A stretch of 59,676 nucleotides of DNA from the NCBI GenBank assembly GCA_021776115.1, contig JAJFGN010000046.1:1-59676 (forward strand). Direction: 5' to 3'. Made by a program: the position numbers and the translations under genes. Shown one piece after another: positions 1 through 8,178 of the stretch. The first letter of the stretch is position 1. Each line of letters opens with the position of its first letter. The notes below the pieces were generated by a model. That model saw nothing but the letters and a program-made list of their open reading frames with translations. It made no database searches and was not told the DNA's origin. Source of the DNA: Kiloniellaceae bacterium (GTDB lineage: Bacteria; Pseudomonadota; Alphaproteobacteria; Kiloniellales; J153).

Positions 1-5
1 GTCAT
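1..5 (-). CDS. start codon of a gene running off the left edge
   Basis: On the minus strand an ATG at 5-3 is preceded by AGGAG (16-12) at a spacing of six bases, an excellent ribosome binding site. Only the start codon and two bases of the next codon lie in the window, so the product cannot be named. It would be transcribed away from the metal module, in the same direction as the merR-type gene. Confidence 0.4.
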
Positions 6-75
6 GTCGTTCTCCTGAAAAGGTTGGGATTTGTCGGCAAAACAATCCTAACCCCAATCAGGAGCGGCATGGCCA

Positions 76-105
76 CACCGGGCCTTGTCATGACAAGGCC
101 CGGTG
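76..105. promoter_or_regulatory. 30-bp perfect palindrome
   Basis: The 15-base arm at 76-90 (CACCGGGCCTTGTCA) is followed at once by its exact reverse complement at 91-105. It lies between the end of the merR-type gene (296) and the start codon of an outward gene (5). As RNA it would form a strong hairpin with a CATG tetraloop, but no T-run follows on either strand. It is therefore either a large dyad operator for the outward gene or a factor-assisted terminator for merR. The rest of 6-295 shows no gene. Confidence 0.6.
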
Positions 106-295
106 GGGCGCTAACTGTCAGGCGAATACCGTCTCAGCACAATCAATGGCTTAGCGAGCAGGTTCAAATCACCCCCGATCCTGCATAATCACCGCCAGCT
201 ACCGGTTTGGTGCGAAATCTGGAAATCGACTCTCGAGCGGGGCTGATCGCCCCAAACCGCGGTACGCTTGTGGTCCCCGGATCATGCCGCCGGTA

Positions 296-736
296 TCACA
301 CCGGCTCGACGTGGTTCTCGTGCAGGCACTCTGCGTGGTCGGCGAGCACCTCGATGACCCGGCACTCGGCGATGCGTCCTCCCTTGCACTGCTCGATCAT
401 CCGCTCGAGCTCGACTTTCAGGGATTGCAACCGGGCGATCCGGCTCTCGACGGCCTGGAGTTGTGCGCGCGCCATCCGGTCCGCCGCTTCGCAGGGCCGG
501 TCGGGCTCGTCCGAGAGGCTCAGGAACTGCCTGATCGCGTCCAGCGGAAACCCAAGCTCCCGGCCGTGCCGGATGAAGGCCAGCCGCGCCACGTGGCTTG
601 GCCCATAACGCCTCTGGTTGCCGGCCGTGCGCAGCGGCTGGGGCATCAGGCCGATCTCCTCGTAGTAGCGGATCGTCTGCACCTTACAGGCGGTCTCGCG
701 CGCCAGGCGCCCGATCGTGAAGTCGTCGTTCATCAT
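296..736 (-). CDS. MerR-family heavy-metal-responsive regulator (ZntR/CadR/PbrR type)
   Basis: A 146-residue transcription regulator. The N-terminal winged helix reads FTIGRLARETACKVQTIRYY, the hallmark of MerR proteins. A dimerisation helix follows, then a C-terminal cysteine-rich metal-binding tail. Cysteines at about 82, 117, 125 and 137 plus a CLHENH ending match the Zn/Cd/Pb-sensing branch, in which one cysteine before the long helix and two in the C-terminal loop bind metal. Two tandem ATGs (736 and 733) are possible starts. It is divergent from the P-type ATPase and almost certainly activates it by untwisting the 19-bp-spacer promoter between them. Which metal it senses cannot be settled from sequence. 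Confidence 0.93.
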   Translation of the reverse strand: MMNDDFTIGRLARETACKVQTIRYYEEIGLMPQPLRTAGNQRRYGPSHVARLAFIRHGRELGFPLDAIRQFLSLSDEPDRPCEAADRMARAQLQAVESRIARLQSLKVELERMIEQCKGGRIAECRVIEVLADHAECLHENHVEPV

Positions 737-748
737 CGAAATTTACCC

Positions 749-779
749 TTGAACCTCTAGTCGCTGTAGCTCCTATGTT
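749..779 (+). promoter_or_regulatory. MerR-type promoter/operator of the metal ATPase
   Basis: A -35 box TTGAAC (749-754) and a -10 box TATGTT (774-779) are separated by 19 bases, the over-long spacer characteristic of MerR-activated promoters. The spacer carries the imperfect dyad CTCTAG-TCG-CTGTAG, close to the operators of ZntR/CadR/PbrR-type regulators. It faces the ATPase gene that starts at 899 and lies directly upstream of the divergent regulator. Confidence 0.85.
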
Positions 780-898
780 ACAGATAACACGGTTTTCCGG
801 CCGGTTCCAGGCAGGGTATCTCTCGATCCCCTGCTGAGGGCCAAGGGGTCGGAAGCCGGCTGTTTACGTCATGCCCTTGCGAAAAGGCTCGAGAATCC

Positions 899-3256
899 AT
901 GTCCCAGCAAGCCGCGGAACGACACGACCACGCGCACCCGCCCACCCCCGATTCCCTGGGCGGCGACGCCTGTTGCGGCGGAGGCGGCGCAGACGGGTCC
1001 GCCGGTCGCCACACCTATCGCCACGTGTTCAAGGTGCAGGGGCTGGACTGCGCGGAGGAGGTCGCGACCTTGCGGCGCGAGGTGGGCCCGCTCGTCGGCG
1101 GGGACGACCGGCTCGCCTTCGACGTCCTGAACGGCCGCATGATGGTTCTCGAAGACGCCGAGCGGGTTTCGGCCGAAGAGATCCGCGAAGCCGTGCGCAT
1201 GACCGGCATGACCGCCGTCGAGTGGCGCGAGGACGACGAAGAAAGCAAGCGGGCGAGCGAACGGCACCATCGCATGCAGGCCCGGCTCACGGCCCTCAGC
1301 GGACTCTCGGTGCTCGCCGGGCTGGCCCTGCATGTCTGGCTCGCGGGTGGCTTCGCGGAAGCCTTAAGACTCTTCGCCGGGCATGACGGGCAGGCGATGC
1401 CGCTGCCCGAGGCGGTCGCCTACGCATTGGCCATCGGCTTCGGGGCGCGCTACGTGGTCGTGAAGGCCTGGTACGCGGCCCGGGCGCTGCGTCCGGACAT
1501 GAATCTGCTGATGGTGATCGCGGTCGCCGGCGCGGTCGGCATCGGCGAGTGGTTCGAGGCCGCCGCCATCAGTTTCCTATTTGCCCTGTCGCTGCTGCTG
1601 GAAAGCTGGAGCGTGGGCCGGGCCCGGCGCGCCATCGCCCAACTCCTCGACCTCGCGCCGCCGGTCGTGCTCTTGAAGCTCGACACCGGCGAGGAGCGGG
1701 AGGTCCCGGCGGCCGAGGCGCCGGTCGGGTCCCGCTTCGTCGTCAAGCCGGGGGAGAGGATCGCCCTCGACGGCCGCGTCGCCTCGGGCACGAGCGCCGT
1801 CAACCAGGCTCCGATCACCGGGGAAAGCGTCCCCGTCTCGAAGGAGCCGGGCGCGGAGATTTTCGCCGGCACGATCAACGGCGAGGGGGCGCTCGAGGTC
1901 GAGAGCACCAAGGCCGCCGAAGACACGACGCTCGCACGCATCATTCGTCTTATCGAGGAGGCCCATAGCCGCCGCGCCAGTGCCGAGCAATGGGTCGAGA
2001 AGTTCGCCCGTATCTACACGCCCGCGGTTATCGTGCTGGCCATCGCCGTGTTCTTATTGCCGCCCCTTCTGTTCGGTGGTGTGTGGGACGACTGGTTCTA
2101 CCGCGCGCTCGTACTGCTTGTGATCGCCTGCCCCTGCGCCCTGGTGATCTCCACGCCTGTGAGCATCGTTTCGGCGCTGGCGGCCTCCGCGCGCCAGGGA
2201 GTACTCATCAAAGGCGGCACCTACATCGAGCAGCCGGCCCACCTCAAGGCGATCGCCTTCGACAAGACCGGCACGCTGACGCGCGGAGAGCCGGCCGTGG
2301 TCGGCGTGGTCCCGCTCAACGGACATACGGAGGGCGAGCTCCTGGAGCGGGCTGCCGCGCTCGAGGCGCGCAGTACGCACCCGCTGGCGCAGGCGATTCT
2401 TGATTACGCCGGGCAAATCGATGTTGACGCGAGACCCGCCGAGGGCGCTCAGGTTCTTCCCGGCAAGGGTGTCACCGGCCTATTCAGGGGCGAGGAGTTC
2501 TGGCTCGGCTCGCACCGGTACCTTCTGGAGCGCGGCCAGGAGACGCCGGAGATCAGCGAGCGGGCCGAGGCGCTCGAGCGCGAGGGCCGAACGGTCGTGG
2601 TGATCGGCAACGAGACCCACGTCTGCGGGCTGATCGCCGTGGCCGACACGGTCCGCCCGGCCGCCCGCGGCGTGATCGATGCCCTCAGGGCACGCGGGAT
2701 TGCCCACCTGATCATGCTGACCGGCGACAACCGCGCGACCGGCGAGGCGATCGCGCGCGAGGTCGGCATCGACGAGGTCCACGCCGAGCTGCTGCCCGAG
2801 GACAAGGTCGCGGCGGTTGAGAGACTCGTCGCAAAATACGGCACCGTTGCCATGGTGGGCGACGGCGTCAACGACGCCCCGGCGATGGCGCGGGCGAGCT
2901 TCGGCATCGCCATGGGCGCCATGGGCAGCGACGCGGCTATCGAGACCGCGGACATCGCGTTGATGACCGACGACCTGGCCAAGCTGCCGTGGCTCGTCGG
3001 CCATTCCAGGCGGACACTCGCCATCATCCGCGAGAACATCGTCTTCTCGCTCGGCGTCAAGGCTATCTTCGTCGTCCTGACCTTCGCCGGCTTCGCCACC
3101 CTGTGGGGCGCCATCGCGGCCGACGTCGGCGCCTCGCTCCTGGTGGTGGCCAACGCCCTCAGGCTGCTGCGTCAAGGGCCCACGGGAGAGGGGACGCGAC
3201 ACCTGGCGGAGGCTGCGGAGCGTGCCGCGGCCGAACGCGTCTTGCATGGGCATTGA
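899..3256 (+). CDS. heavy-metal-translocating P1B-type ATPase (Zn/Cd/Pb export)
   Basis: A 785-residue inner-membrane pump that exports soft divalent metals using ATP. The N-terminus has a His/Cys-rich stretch (HDHAHP, DACCGGGG), then one HMA-like domain in which the usual CxxC is replaced by GLDCAEE, a variant seen in Zn/Cd/Pb pumps. Diagnostic motifs follow in order: TGES (actuator), the transmembrane CPC at residues 411-413, DKTGTLT with phosphorylated Asp455, the STHPLA histidine-proline motif and GDGVNDAP. CPC with a ZntA/CadA-like end supports Zn/Cd/Pb over Cu. It is divergent from a MerR-type regulator, and the ATG at 899 lies 119 bp past the -10 box. The exact substrate remains open. 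Confidence 0.95.
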   Translation: MSQQAAERHDHAHPPTPDSLGGDACCGGGGADGSAGRHTYRHVFKVQGLDCAEEVATLRREVGPLVGGDDRLAFDVLNGRMMVLEDAERVSAEEIREAVRMTGMTAVEWREDDEESKRASERHHRMQARLTALSGLSVLAGLALHVWLAGGFAEALRLFAGHDGQAMPLPEAVAYALAIGFGARYVVVKAWYAARALRPDMNLLMVIAVAGAVGIGEWFEAAAISFLFALSLLLESWSVGRARRAIAQLLDLAPPVVLLKLDTGEEREVPAAEAPVGSRFVVKPGERIALDGRVASGTSAVNQAPITGESVPVSKEPGAEIFAGTINGEGALEVESTKAAEDTTLARIIRLIEEAHSRRASAEQWVEKFARIYTPAVIVLAIAVFLLPPLLFGGVWDDWFYRALVLLVIACPCALVISTPVSIVSALAASARQGVLIKGGTYIEQPAHLKAIAFDKTGTLTRGEPAVVGVVPLNGHTEGELLERAAALEARSTHPLAQAILDYAGQIDVDARPAEGAQVLPGKGVTGLFRGEEFWLGSHRYLLERGQETPEISERAEALEREGRTVVVIGNETHVCGLIAVADTVRPAARGVIDALRARGIAHLIMLTGDNRATGEAIAREVGIDEVHAELLPEDKVAAVERLVAKYGTVAMVGDGVNDAPAMARASFGIAMGAMGSDAAIETADIALMTDDLAKLPWLVGHSRRTLAIIRENIVFSLGVKAIFVVLTFAGFATLWGAIAADVGASLLVVANALRLLRQGPTGEGTRHLAEAAERAAAERVLHGH

Positions 3257-3368
3257 TTGGCAACGACGCGGGGTGGTTCGCGGCGATGGGTTTTCCGCAC
3301 AGGGTACGGTTGCCGTCACCAATCGCCGATACTGCGCGGACAGCGAAACCTGGCGGAGAAGAAACGGT

Positions 3369-3470
3369 ATGGATGACGAACGGAAAGTGCTGATGGCCTT
3401 CGGGATTATCGTCGCCCTTGCCGCGATCCTGATCGCAGCCGCCTTGGTCATGAACGCGATGGTCGGTTAG
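3369..3470 (+). CDS. 33-residue single-span membrane peptide
   Basis: A small reading frame, MDDERKVLMAF followed by a hydrophobic run of about 20 residues and a short MNAMVG end. A GGAG ribosome binding site sits about 11 bases before the ATG at 3369; the longer frame beginning at 3222 inside the ATPase gene is less likely. It lies between the ATPase and the ScsB-like gene, ten bases before the latter, so it is probably co-transcribed. The layout (charged cytoplasmic head, one TM span) resembles small accessory subunits of membrane transporters or oxidases, but no family is recognised. Confidence 0.55.
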   Translation: MDDERKVLMAFGIIVALAAILIAAALVMNAMVG

Positions 3471-3480
3471 TGGAGCGAAG

Positions 3481-5646
3481 ATGACCGGTTCGAGCGCCAT
3501 AAAGCGTTTCGTTTGCGCAGGGCTGCTGGTATTGGCCGCTGTCGGTGCCTGGTCGGGGCAGGGGTGGGCTCAGTCGGCGTCCGCCTGGGCCGAGACCGAT
3601 TACACCGCCGTCCGCTTGGTCTCGGCATCGGATACTGTGGGCTCCTCCCAGGAAATCGGCCTCGGCCTGCATTTCCGTATGAAGGACGGCTGGAAAGTGT
3701 ACTGGCGGTCGGCGGGCGACGCCGGCTACCCGCCGAGGCTGGACTGGTCCGGTTCCGACAACATCGACAGGGTGACGATCGCCTGGCCCGCGCCGGAGCG
3801 GTTTCAGATCCTCGGGTTCAATACGCTGGGCTATCGGGACGAGGTTGTCTTGCCGCTCACGGTAGGGCTGAAGCGCGACGGGGCCCGGACGGTGGCGAGG
3901 GTCGCCGTGGACTACCTGACGTGCAAGGAGATCTGCATCCCGATCCAGGAAAATCTCGAACTCACGCTGGCGGCGGGCCCGGCGTCTCCGGGCCCGGAAG
4001 CGCATCTGATTAGCCAGTTCCTCGCAAAGGTGCCGGGACCAGGTGCAGGCGTCGGGCTCACGCTGGAAAGCGCGAGGCTGTTCGGTCCGGTCGCGTCGAA
4101 CCTGGACGAGGCGGTGCTGCGCGTCTCGATCGCCTCCGCCGATCCTCTGACAAGTCCCGATGTGTTCGTCGAGGGACCGGAAGGGATCGTCTTCTCCGAA
4201 CCCTCGGTCCAAGTCGAAGGCGGCGGCCGCAAGGCGATTCTTGACGTGCCGGTCTCGGGCCTGAGGTTCGCGAAACACGACCTGACGGATTCGCTCCTCA
4301 CCCTCACTTTCGTCGCCCCTCCACTCGCGGCCGAGTTCCGCGCCACCCCCGCTGCTGGCGCCATCGACATCCCGCCCGGCATCTCCCGCGCACTCGAAGG
4401 AAATTCGGGGCAAATCTCCATCTGGCCCGTGATCGGGCTGGCCCTCTTGGGCGGCTTGATCCTCAACCTGATGCCCTGCGTGCTCCCCGTCTTGTCCATC
4501 AAGTTGCTGGGTGCCGTCGGTCACGGCGGTCGCGACGGCGGGCCGGTGCGGCTCAGTTTCCTCGCCTCCGCGGCGGGCATTCAGGCGTCGTTCCTTGTGC
4601 TGGCCGGCGCGCTGATCGGCCTGAAGGCCGCCGGCGCCACGGTCGGTTGGGGAATCCAGTTCCAGTCGCCCTGGTTCCTTGTCGCCATGACGATCCTGGT
4701 GACGCTGTTCGCCTGCAATCTCTGGGGTTTCTTTGACGCCCGCCTCCCGCGGTGGGCAATGGACACGAGCGAGAGCATGTCGGCGAAACGGACCGGCCTG
4801 ACCGGGAACTTTCTGACCGGCGCTTTCGCGACCCTATTGGCAACGCCCTGCTCGGCACCTTTCCTGGGCACGGCCGTGGGGTTCGCCCTGGCGCGGGGAC
4901 CGGCGGAGATACTCGTGATCTTCTCCGCGCTCGGCGTCGGACTTGCGGCACCCTATCTCGTGGTCGCGGCATTCCCTCGGCTCGTCACCAAGCTGCCCAG
5001 ACCCGGCCGTTGGATGATCATCCTGAGACGCGTGCTCGGCTTCGCGCTGGCCGGCACCGGGATATGGCTCCTGACCGTTCTCGCCGCCGAGATCGGGTGG
5101 GAAACCACGGCGCTGGTGGGCGGGATCACCACGGCCATCGGCGCGGTTCTCTACCTCCTGTCGCGCGGGTCGCCGAAGCCGAGAGCCGCCTTGGCAAGCG
5201 TCTCCCTTCTCGCGCTCCTGGCCTTGCTGACTCCGCAGTTGTCGATACAGGCCGCGCCGCAGGCAGGGGTTAACGGTGCGCGGGAGACGCTGGACGGCCT
5301 GTGGCGTCCGTTCGACGAGAAGACGATTCCGACCCTGGTCGCGCAAGGCAAGACCGTCTTCGTGGACGTGACCGCGGAATGGTGCATCACCTGCAAGGCG
5401 AACAAGCGGCTGGTCCTGTCCAATACATCGATCGTCGAGCGCCTGAAGGAGAAGAACGTCGTCGCCATGCAGGCGGACTGGACGCTGCCCGACGACCGAA
5501 TCGCCGCCTACCTGGCCCGTTTCGAACGCTACGGCATCCCCTTCAACGCGGTCTACGGCCCCGGTGCGCCGAGGGGCGTGACGCTTCCCGAAATACTGTC
5601 GAAAAGCGGCGTGCTGGCGGCGCTTGACGAGGCGCAGACAAGATAG
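3481..5646 (+). CDS. ScsB/DsbD-type protein-disulfide reductase
   Basis: A 721-residue inner-membrane electron carrier that passes reducing power from cytoplasmic thioredoxin to periplasmic thiols. An N-terminal signal peptide leads into a long periplasmic domain with CKEIC (Cys148, Cys152), typical of ScsB rather than classical DsbD. Next comes the DsbD-like membrane domain with Cys333 in LMPCVLPVLS and Cys457 in TPCSAPFLG, then a C-terminal thioredoxin-like domain with WCITCK (Cys635, Cys638). All three cysteine pairs of the relay are present. In the family ScsB acts with copper-tolerance thiol proteins, which fits the DUF411, SCO and PCuAC genes downstream. ScsB and DsbD are hard to separate by eye, so no symbol is given. 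Confidence 0.9.
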   Translation: MTGSSAIKRFVCAGLLVLAAVGAWSGQGWAQSASAWAETDYTAVRLVSASDTVGSSQEIGLGLHFRMKDGWKVYWRSAGDAGYPPRLDWSGSDNIDRVTIAWPAPERFQILGFNTLGYRDEVVLPLTVGLKRDGARTVARVAVDYLTCKEICIPIQENLELTLAAGPASPGPEAHLISQFLAKVPGPGAGVGLTLESARLFGPVASNLDEAVLRVSIASADPLTSPDVFVEGPEGIVFSEPSVQVEGGGRKAILDVPVSGLRFAKHDLTDSLLTLTFVAPPLAAEFRATPAAGAIDIPPGISRALEGNSGQISIWPVIGLALLGGLILNLMPCVLPVLSIKLLGAVGHGGRDGGPVRLSFLASAAGIQASFLVLAGALIGLKAAGATVGWGIQFQSPWFLVAMTILVTLFACNLWGFFDARLPRWAMDTSESMSAKRTGLTGNFLTGAFATLLATPCSAPFLGTAVGFALARGPAEILVIFSALGVGLAAPYLVVAAFPRLVTKLPRPGRWMIILRRVLGFALAGTGIWLLTVLAAEIGWETTALVGGITTAIGAVLYLLSRGSPKPRAALASVSLLALLALLTPQLSIQAAPQAGVNGARETLDGLWRPFDEKTIPTLVAQGKTVFVDVTAEWCITCKANKRLVLSNTSIVERLKEKNVVAMQADWTLPDDRIAAYLARFERYGIPFNAVYGPGAPRGVTLPEILSKSGVLAALDEAQTR

Positions 5647-5784
5647 GAGCTGAATTGCGGGTTCGGATGCTTTTTTGCAGCAAACCAAGATCAAAGCCAC
5701 ATCGATCGACTGGGCGTACACAGCCATGTCCGTTCAGTGGCGAACAACGTATGAACCCATTGACTACTGAGGCGGAGGAATGAA

Positions 5785-6261
5785 ATGACGAAGCAAAAGT
5801 TTCACCGGAAAACGCGGAGCGTCAGGCCGCTCTTGCTGTCCGTCGCCCTTGCCGCCGGCATCGTCGGGACCACGCTTTCCGCGCCGGCCCTTGCAGCGGA
5901 CATCACCGTCTACAAGTCGCCCTCGTGCGGCTGTTGCTCCAAGTGGGCCGATCATCTGCAAGCCAAAGGTCACACCGTTACGACCAAGAACATGGAAAAC
6001 CTCGACGCGATCAAGAAGCTGGCCGGGGTTCCCGAAGGTTTGCAGTCCTGCCACACGGCGATGGTGGAGGGCTACGTCCTCGAGGGCCATGTGCCGGCCA
6101 AGGACATCGAGCGGCTGCTCGCCCAGCGCCCAAACGCGAAAGGACTTGCCGTTCCAGGCATGCCCGTCGGATCGCCTGGCATGGAGGGCGGTGCACCGGA
6201 TAGGTATGACGTGATGCTGTTTGACACGGATGGTTCGGTAAATGTCTACGGGCGGTATTGA
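5785..6261 (+). CDS. DUF411 metal-binding periplasmic protein
   Basis: A 158-residue secreted protein: a long n-region, a hydrophobic core and an AQA-like cleavage site near PALAADI, then the DUF411 domain starting ITVYKSPSCGCCSKWADHL. CGCC and a second Cys/His site (SCHTAMVEGY) are the conserved metal-ligand region. The family is linked to copper and other metal resistance and has a thioredoxin-like fold, though no reaction is established. A perfect GGAGGAA lies four bases before the ATG. The last 20 bases overlap a possible early start of the next gene, so it heads a tight copper-chaperone operon. Confidence 0.9.
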   Translation: MTKQKFHRKTRSVRPLLLSVALAAGIVGTTLSAPALAADITVYKSPSCGCCSKWADHLQAKGHTVTTKNMENLDAIKKLAGVPEGLQSCHTAMVEGYVLEGHVPAKDIERLLAQRPNAKGLAVPGMPVGSPGMEGGAPDRYDVMLFDTDGSVNVYGRY

Positions 6262-6307
6262 CGCTAACGGTCAGGTCGACCGCGACGGCCCGCCGGAGAG
6301 CGAACCG

Positions 6308-6949
6308 ATGAGGCGGAGCCTCTCGAGGCTGCGAACCGTCCGCCACATCCTCTGGGGCGTCATTCTTCTCGCCGGGGTCGGTCTTGGCGGGTTTGAGCTG
6401 TGGCACCGAACCCGACCTGATCCGAATCCGACGGCGCAGGAAATGGCGAGCTCAATCGTCGCTAACTTCACGCTCTCAACGCACACCGGCGCGACCGCAA
6501 GTGACGCGACCTATCGTGGCCGATGGCTGCTGGTCTTTTTCGGCTTCACCCACTGCCCAGACGTCTGTCCGACCGGGCTTGCAACGATTGCGCAGGTTAT
6601 GGATGAGCTCGGGCCCGAAGGAGAAGCGGTCCAGCCGCTTTTTATTTCGATTGATCCTGAGCGCGATACGCCGGAGGCGATGGCGGAGTTCGTATCCGCG
6701 TTTCACCCTCGAATCGTGGGGCTCACAGGCGCGACCGAAGCGGTCGCCGCCGCCGCGAAAAACTTCCGCGTCTACTACGAGCGCGTGGAGGATGCGTCCT
6801 CTCCGAACGGCTATACGATGGAGCACACGACATCCATCTATCTTATCGATCCGGAAGGCCGTTTCGTGAAGCCCTATTCCTATAGCGCAACCAGCGAAGA
6901 TATTGCGGATAGTCTTCGGCGGAAACTGAAAGGCAAAGGACAGATATGA
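6308..6949 (+). CDS. SCO1/SenC-family copper chaperone (first copy)
   Basis: A thioredoxin-fold protein that delivers copper or reducing equivalents to the CuA site of cytochrome c oxidase. One N-terminal TM anchor (HILWGVILLAGVGLGGF) is followed by the periplasmic domain with the copper motif FTHCPDVCPT, FISIDPERDTPE and the distal histidine in YTMEHTTSIYL. The start at 6308 is preferred because GGAGAG lies about nine bases upstream; an in-frame ATG at 6242 would add 22 residues and overlap the DUF411 gene. The stop overlaps the next start (ATGA). A second SCO gene occurs two genes on. Confidence 0.93.
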   Translation: MRRSLSRLRTVRHILWGVILLAGVGLGGFELWHRTRPDPNPTAQEMASSIVANFTLSTHTGATASDATYRGRWLLVFFGFTHCPDVCPTGLATIAQVMDELGPEGEAVQPLFISIDPERDTPEAMAEFVSAFHPRIVGLTGATEAVAAAAKNFRVYYERVEDASSPNGYTMEHTTSIYLIDPEGRFVKPYSYSATSEDIADSLRRKLKGKGQI

Positions 6950-7410
6950 AATATTCGAGCATTTTCAGCATGGTGGTCACGATCTTCATTTTGACTGGCC
7001 CGAGTTTGGCCCAGGAACAGGCGCGGCTCGGTGACCTGGTGATCGAACGACCCTGGGCGCGGGCCTCGATTGGGACGAGCCGCCCGGCCGCCGCCTACCT
7101 CACAATCCGCAACGAGGGCGAGGAGAGCGATACTCTGCTCGCGGTGCGTACGCCCCTGTCTGGCAAGGCCGAGGTTCATGCCATGACGAACGACAGCGGC
7201 GTCATGCGCATGGGGCCGGCCGGTCCGGTTGAGATCCCGGCCGGCGGCGAGGTTTCGCTGGCACCCGGCGGACTGCACATCATGATGATGAAACTTCAAG
7301 CGCCGCTGGTGAAAGGCAAAAGCATTGAGGTCACGCTCAAGTTCGAGCGCGCGGGTGAGATCACGATCACCGCGCCGATCTACGGGCCTGGCGCGACGCG
7401 ACCCGAATGA
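6946..7410 (+). CDS. PCuAC-type periplasmic copper chaperone (DUF461)
   Basis: A 154-residue secreted protein with signal peptide MKYSSIFSMVVTIFILTGPS. The fold carries the conserved Cu(I) site, a His/Met cluster seen here as EVHAMTNDSGVMRM and, further on, GGLHIMMMKL. PCuAC proteins load Cu(I) into the CuA centre of oxidase subunit II, working with SCO proteins. Here the gene sits between two SCO genes and overlaps both by four bases (ATGA at each junction), direct evidence for translational coupling. Confidence 0.93.
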   Translation: MKYSSIFSMVVTIFILTGPSLAQEQARLGDLVIERPWARASIGTSRPAAAYLTIRNEGEESDTLLAVRTPLSGKAEVHAMTNDSGVMRMGPAGPVEIPAGGEVSLAPGGLHIMMMKLQAPLVKGKSIEVTLKFERAGEITITAPIYGPGATRPE

Positions 7411-8042
7411 CGCCCTTGCCGCGCATGTTTCGTAGAGCTGGTTTATTTGCGCTTGCCGCCGTCCTTAGCCTAACAGCGGCGATTGGACTCGGTTGGTGGC
7501 AAGTCGATGGGCCGGGCGCAGAGCGAGCGGCAGGCAAGGCCGCGGCGATACCATCGCCGATCGGGGACATGTCCTTCAGCATGGTCGATCATGAGGGCGC
7601 GCCGGTGGGACCGGAGGACCTGCTCGGCCGTTCCAGCATGGTGTTCTTCGGATTCACCTTCTGCCCGGATGTCTGTCCGACGACACTGGCTGACATCTCG
7701 GGATGGCTCGACGATTTGGGGTCCGATGCCGAACGCCTGAACGTCGTCTTCATCTCGGTCGATCCCGAGCGCGATACGCCGGAGGCGATGGCTGAGTACG
7801 TAGCCGCTTTCCATCCGCAAATCCGCGGGTGGACCGGTTCGCCGGAAGACTTGGCTCAAGCAGCCGACGCGTTCCGGGTGACATACAAGAAGGTGTCGCT
7901 CGATGACGACGGCTACACGATGGATCATACGGCCTCGGTAATCCTGTTCGATGCAACCGGAAAGTTCCGGAGCACGATTGACTATCACGAGCCGCGCGAA
8001 ATCGCCGTACCGAAGATCAGGCTTGCTCTTGGTGAACGCTAG
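7407..8042 (+). CDS. SCO1/SenC-family copper chaperone (second copy)
   Basis: A 211-residue SCO protein: an N-terminal membrane anchor (AGLFALAAVLSLTAAIGLGW), then copper motif FTFCPDVCPT, FISVDPERDTPE and the distal histidine in YTMDHTASVILF. It is related to the SCO two genes upstream but clearly divergent, so the pair may have split roles (metallation versus thiol reduction of CuA) rather than being a recent duplication. The start codon overlaps the PCuAC stop. Confidence 0.93.
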   Translation: MTPLPRMFRRAGLFALAAVLSLTAAIGLGWWQVDGPGAERAAGKAAAIPSPIGDMSFSMVDHEGAPVGPEDLLGRSSMVFFGFTFCPDVCPTTLADISGWLDDLGSDAERLNVVFISVDPERDTPEAMAEYVAAFHPQIRGWTGSPEDLAQAADAFRVTYKKVSLDDDGYTMDHTASVILFDATGKFRSTIDYHEPREIAVPKIRLALGER

Positions 8043-8178
8043 GCGATGGGCTCTAAAGCTGCCGGTCTGCGTGACTTTGGCCGCCAAGCCTGTGCGGCGG
8101 CTTAACGCCGAAACGGATTACTATGAACAGAGAACACGACTGGGCTGTAACGCCGACTGCAGGACAGTCAACCGGATA

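Noticed and set aside
2480-3451. Minus-strand frame across the end of the P-type ATPase
   Set aside because: Antisense to conserved ATPase motifs (GDGVNDAP region); no recognisable domain.
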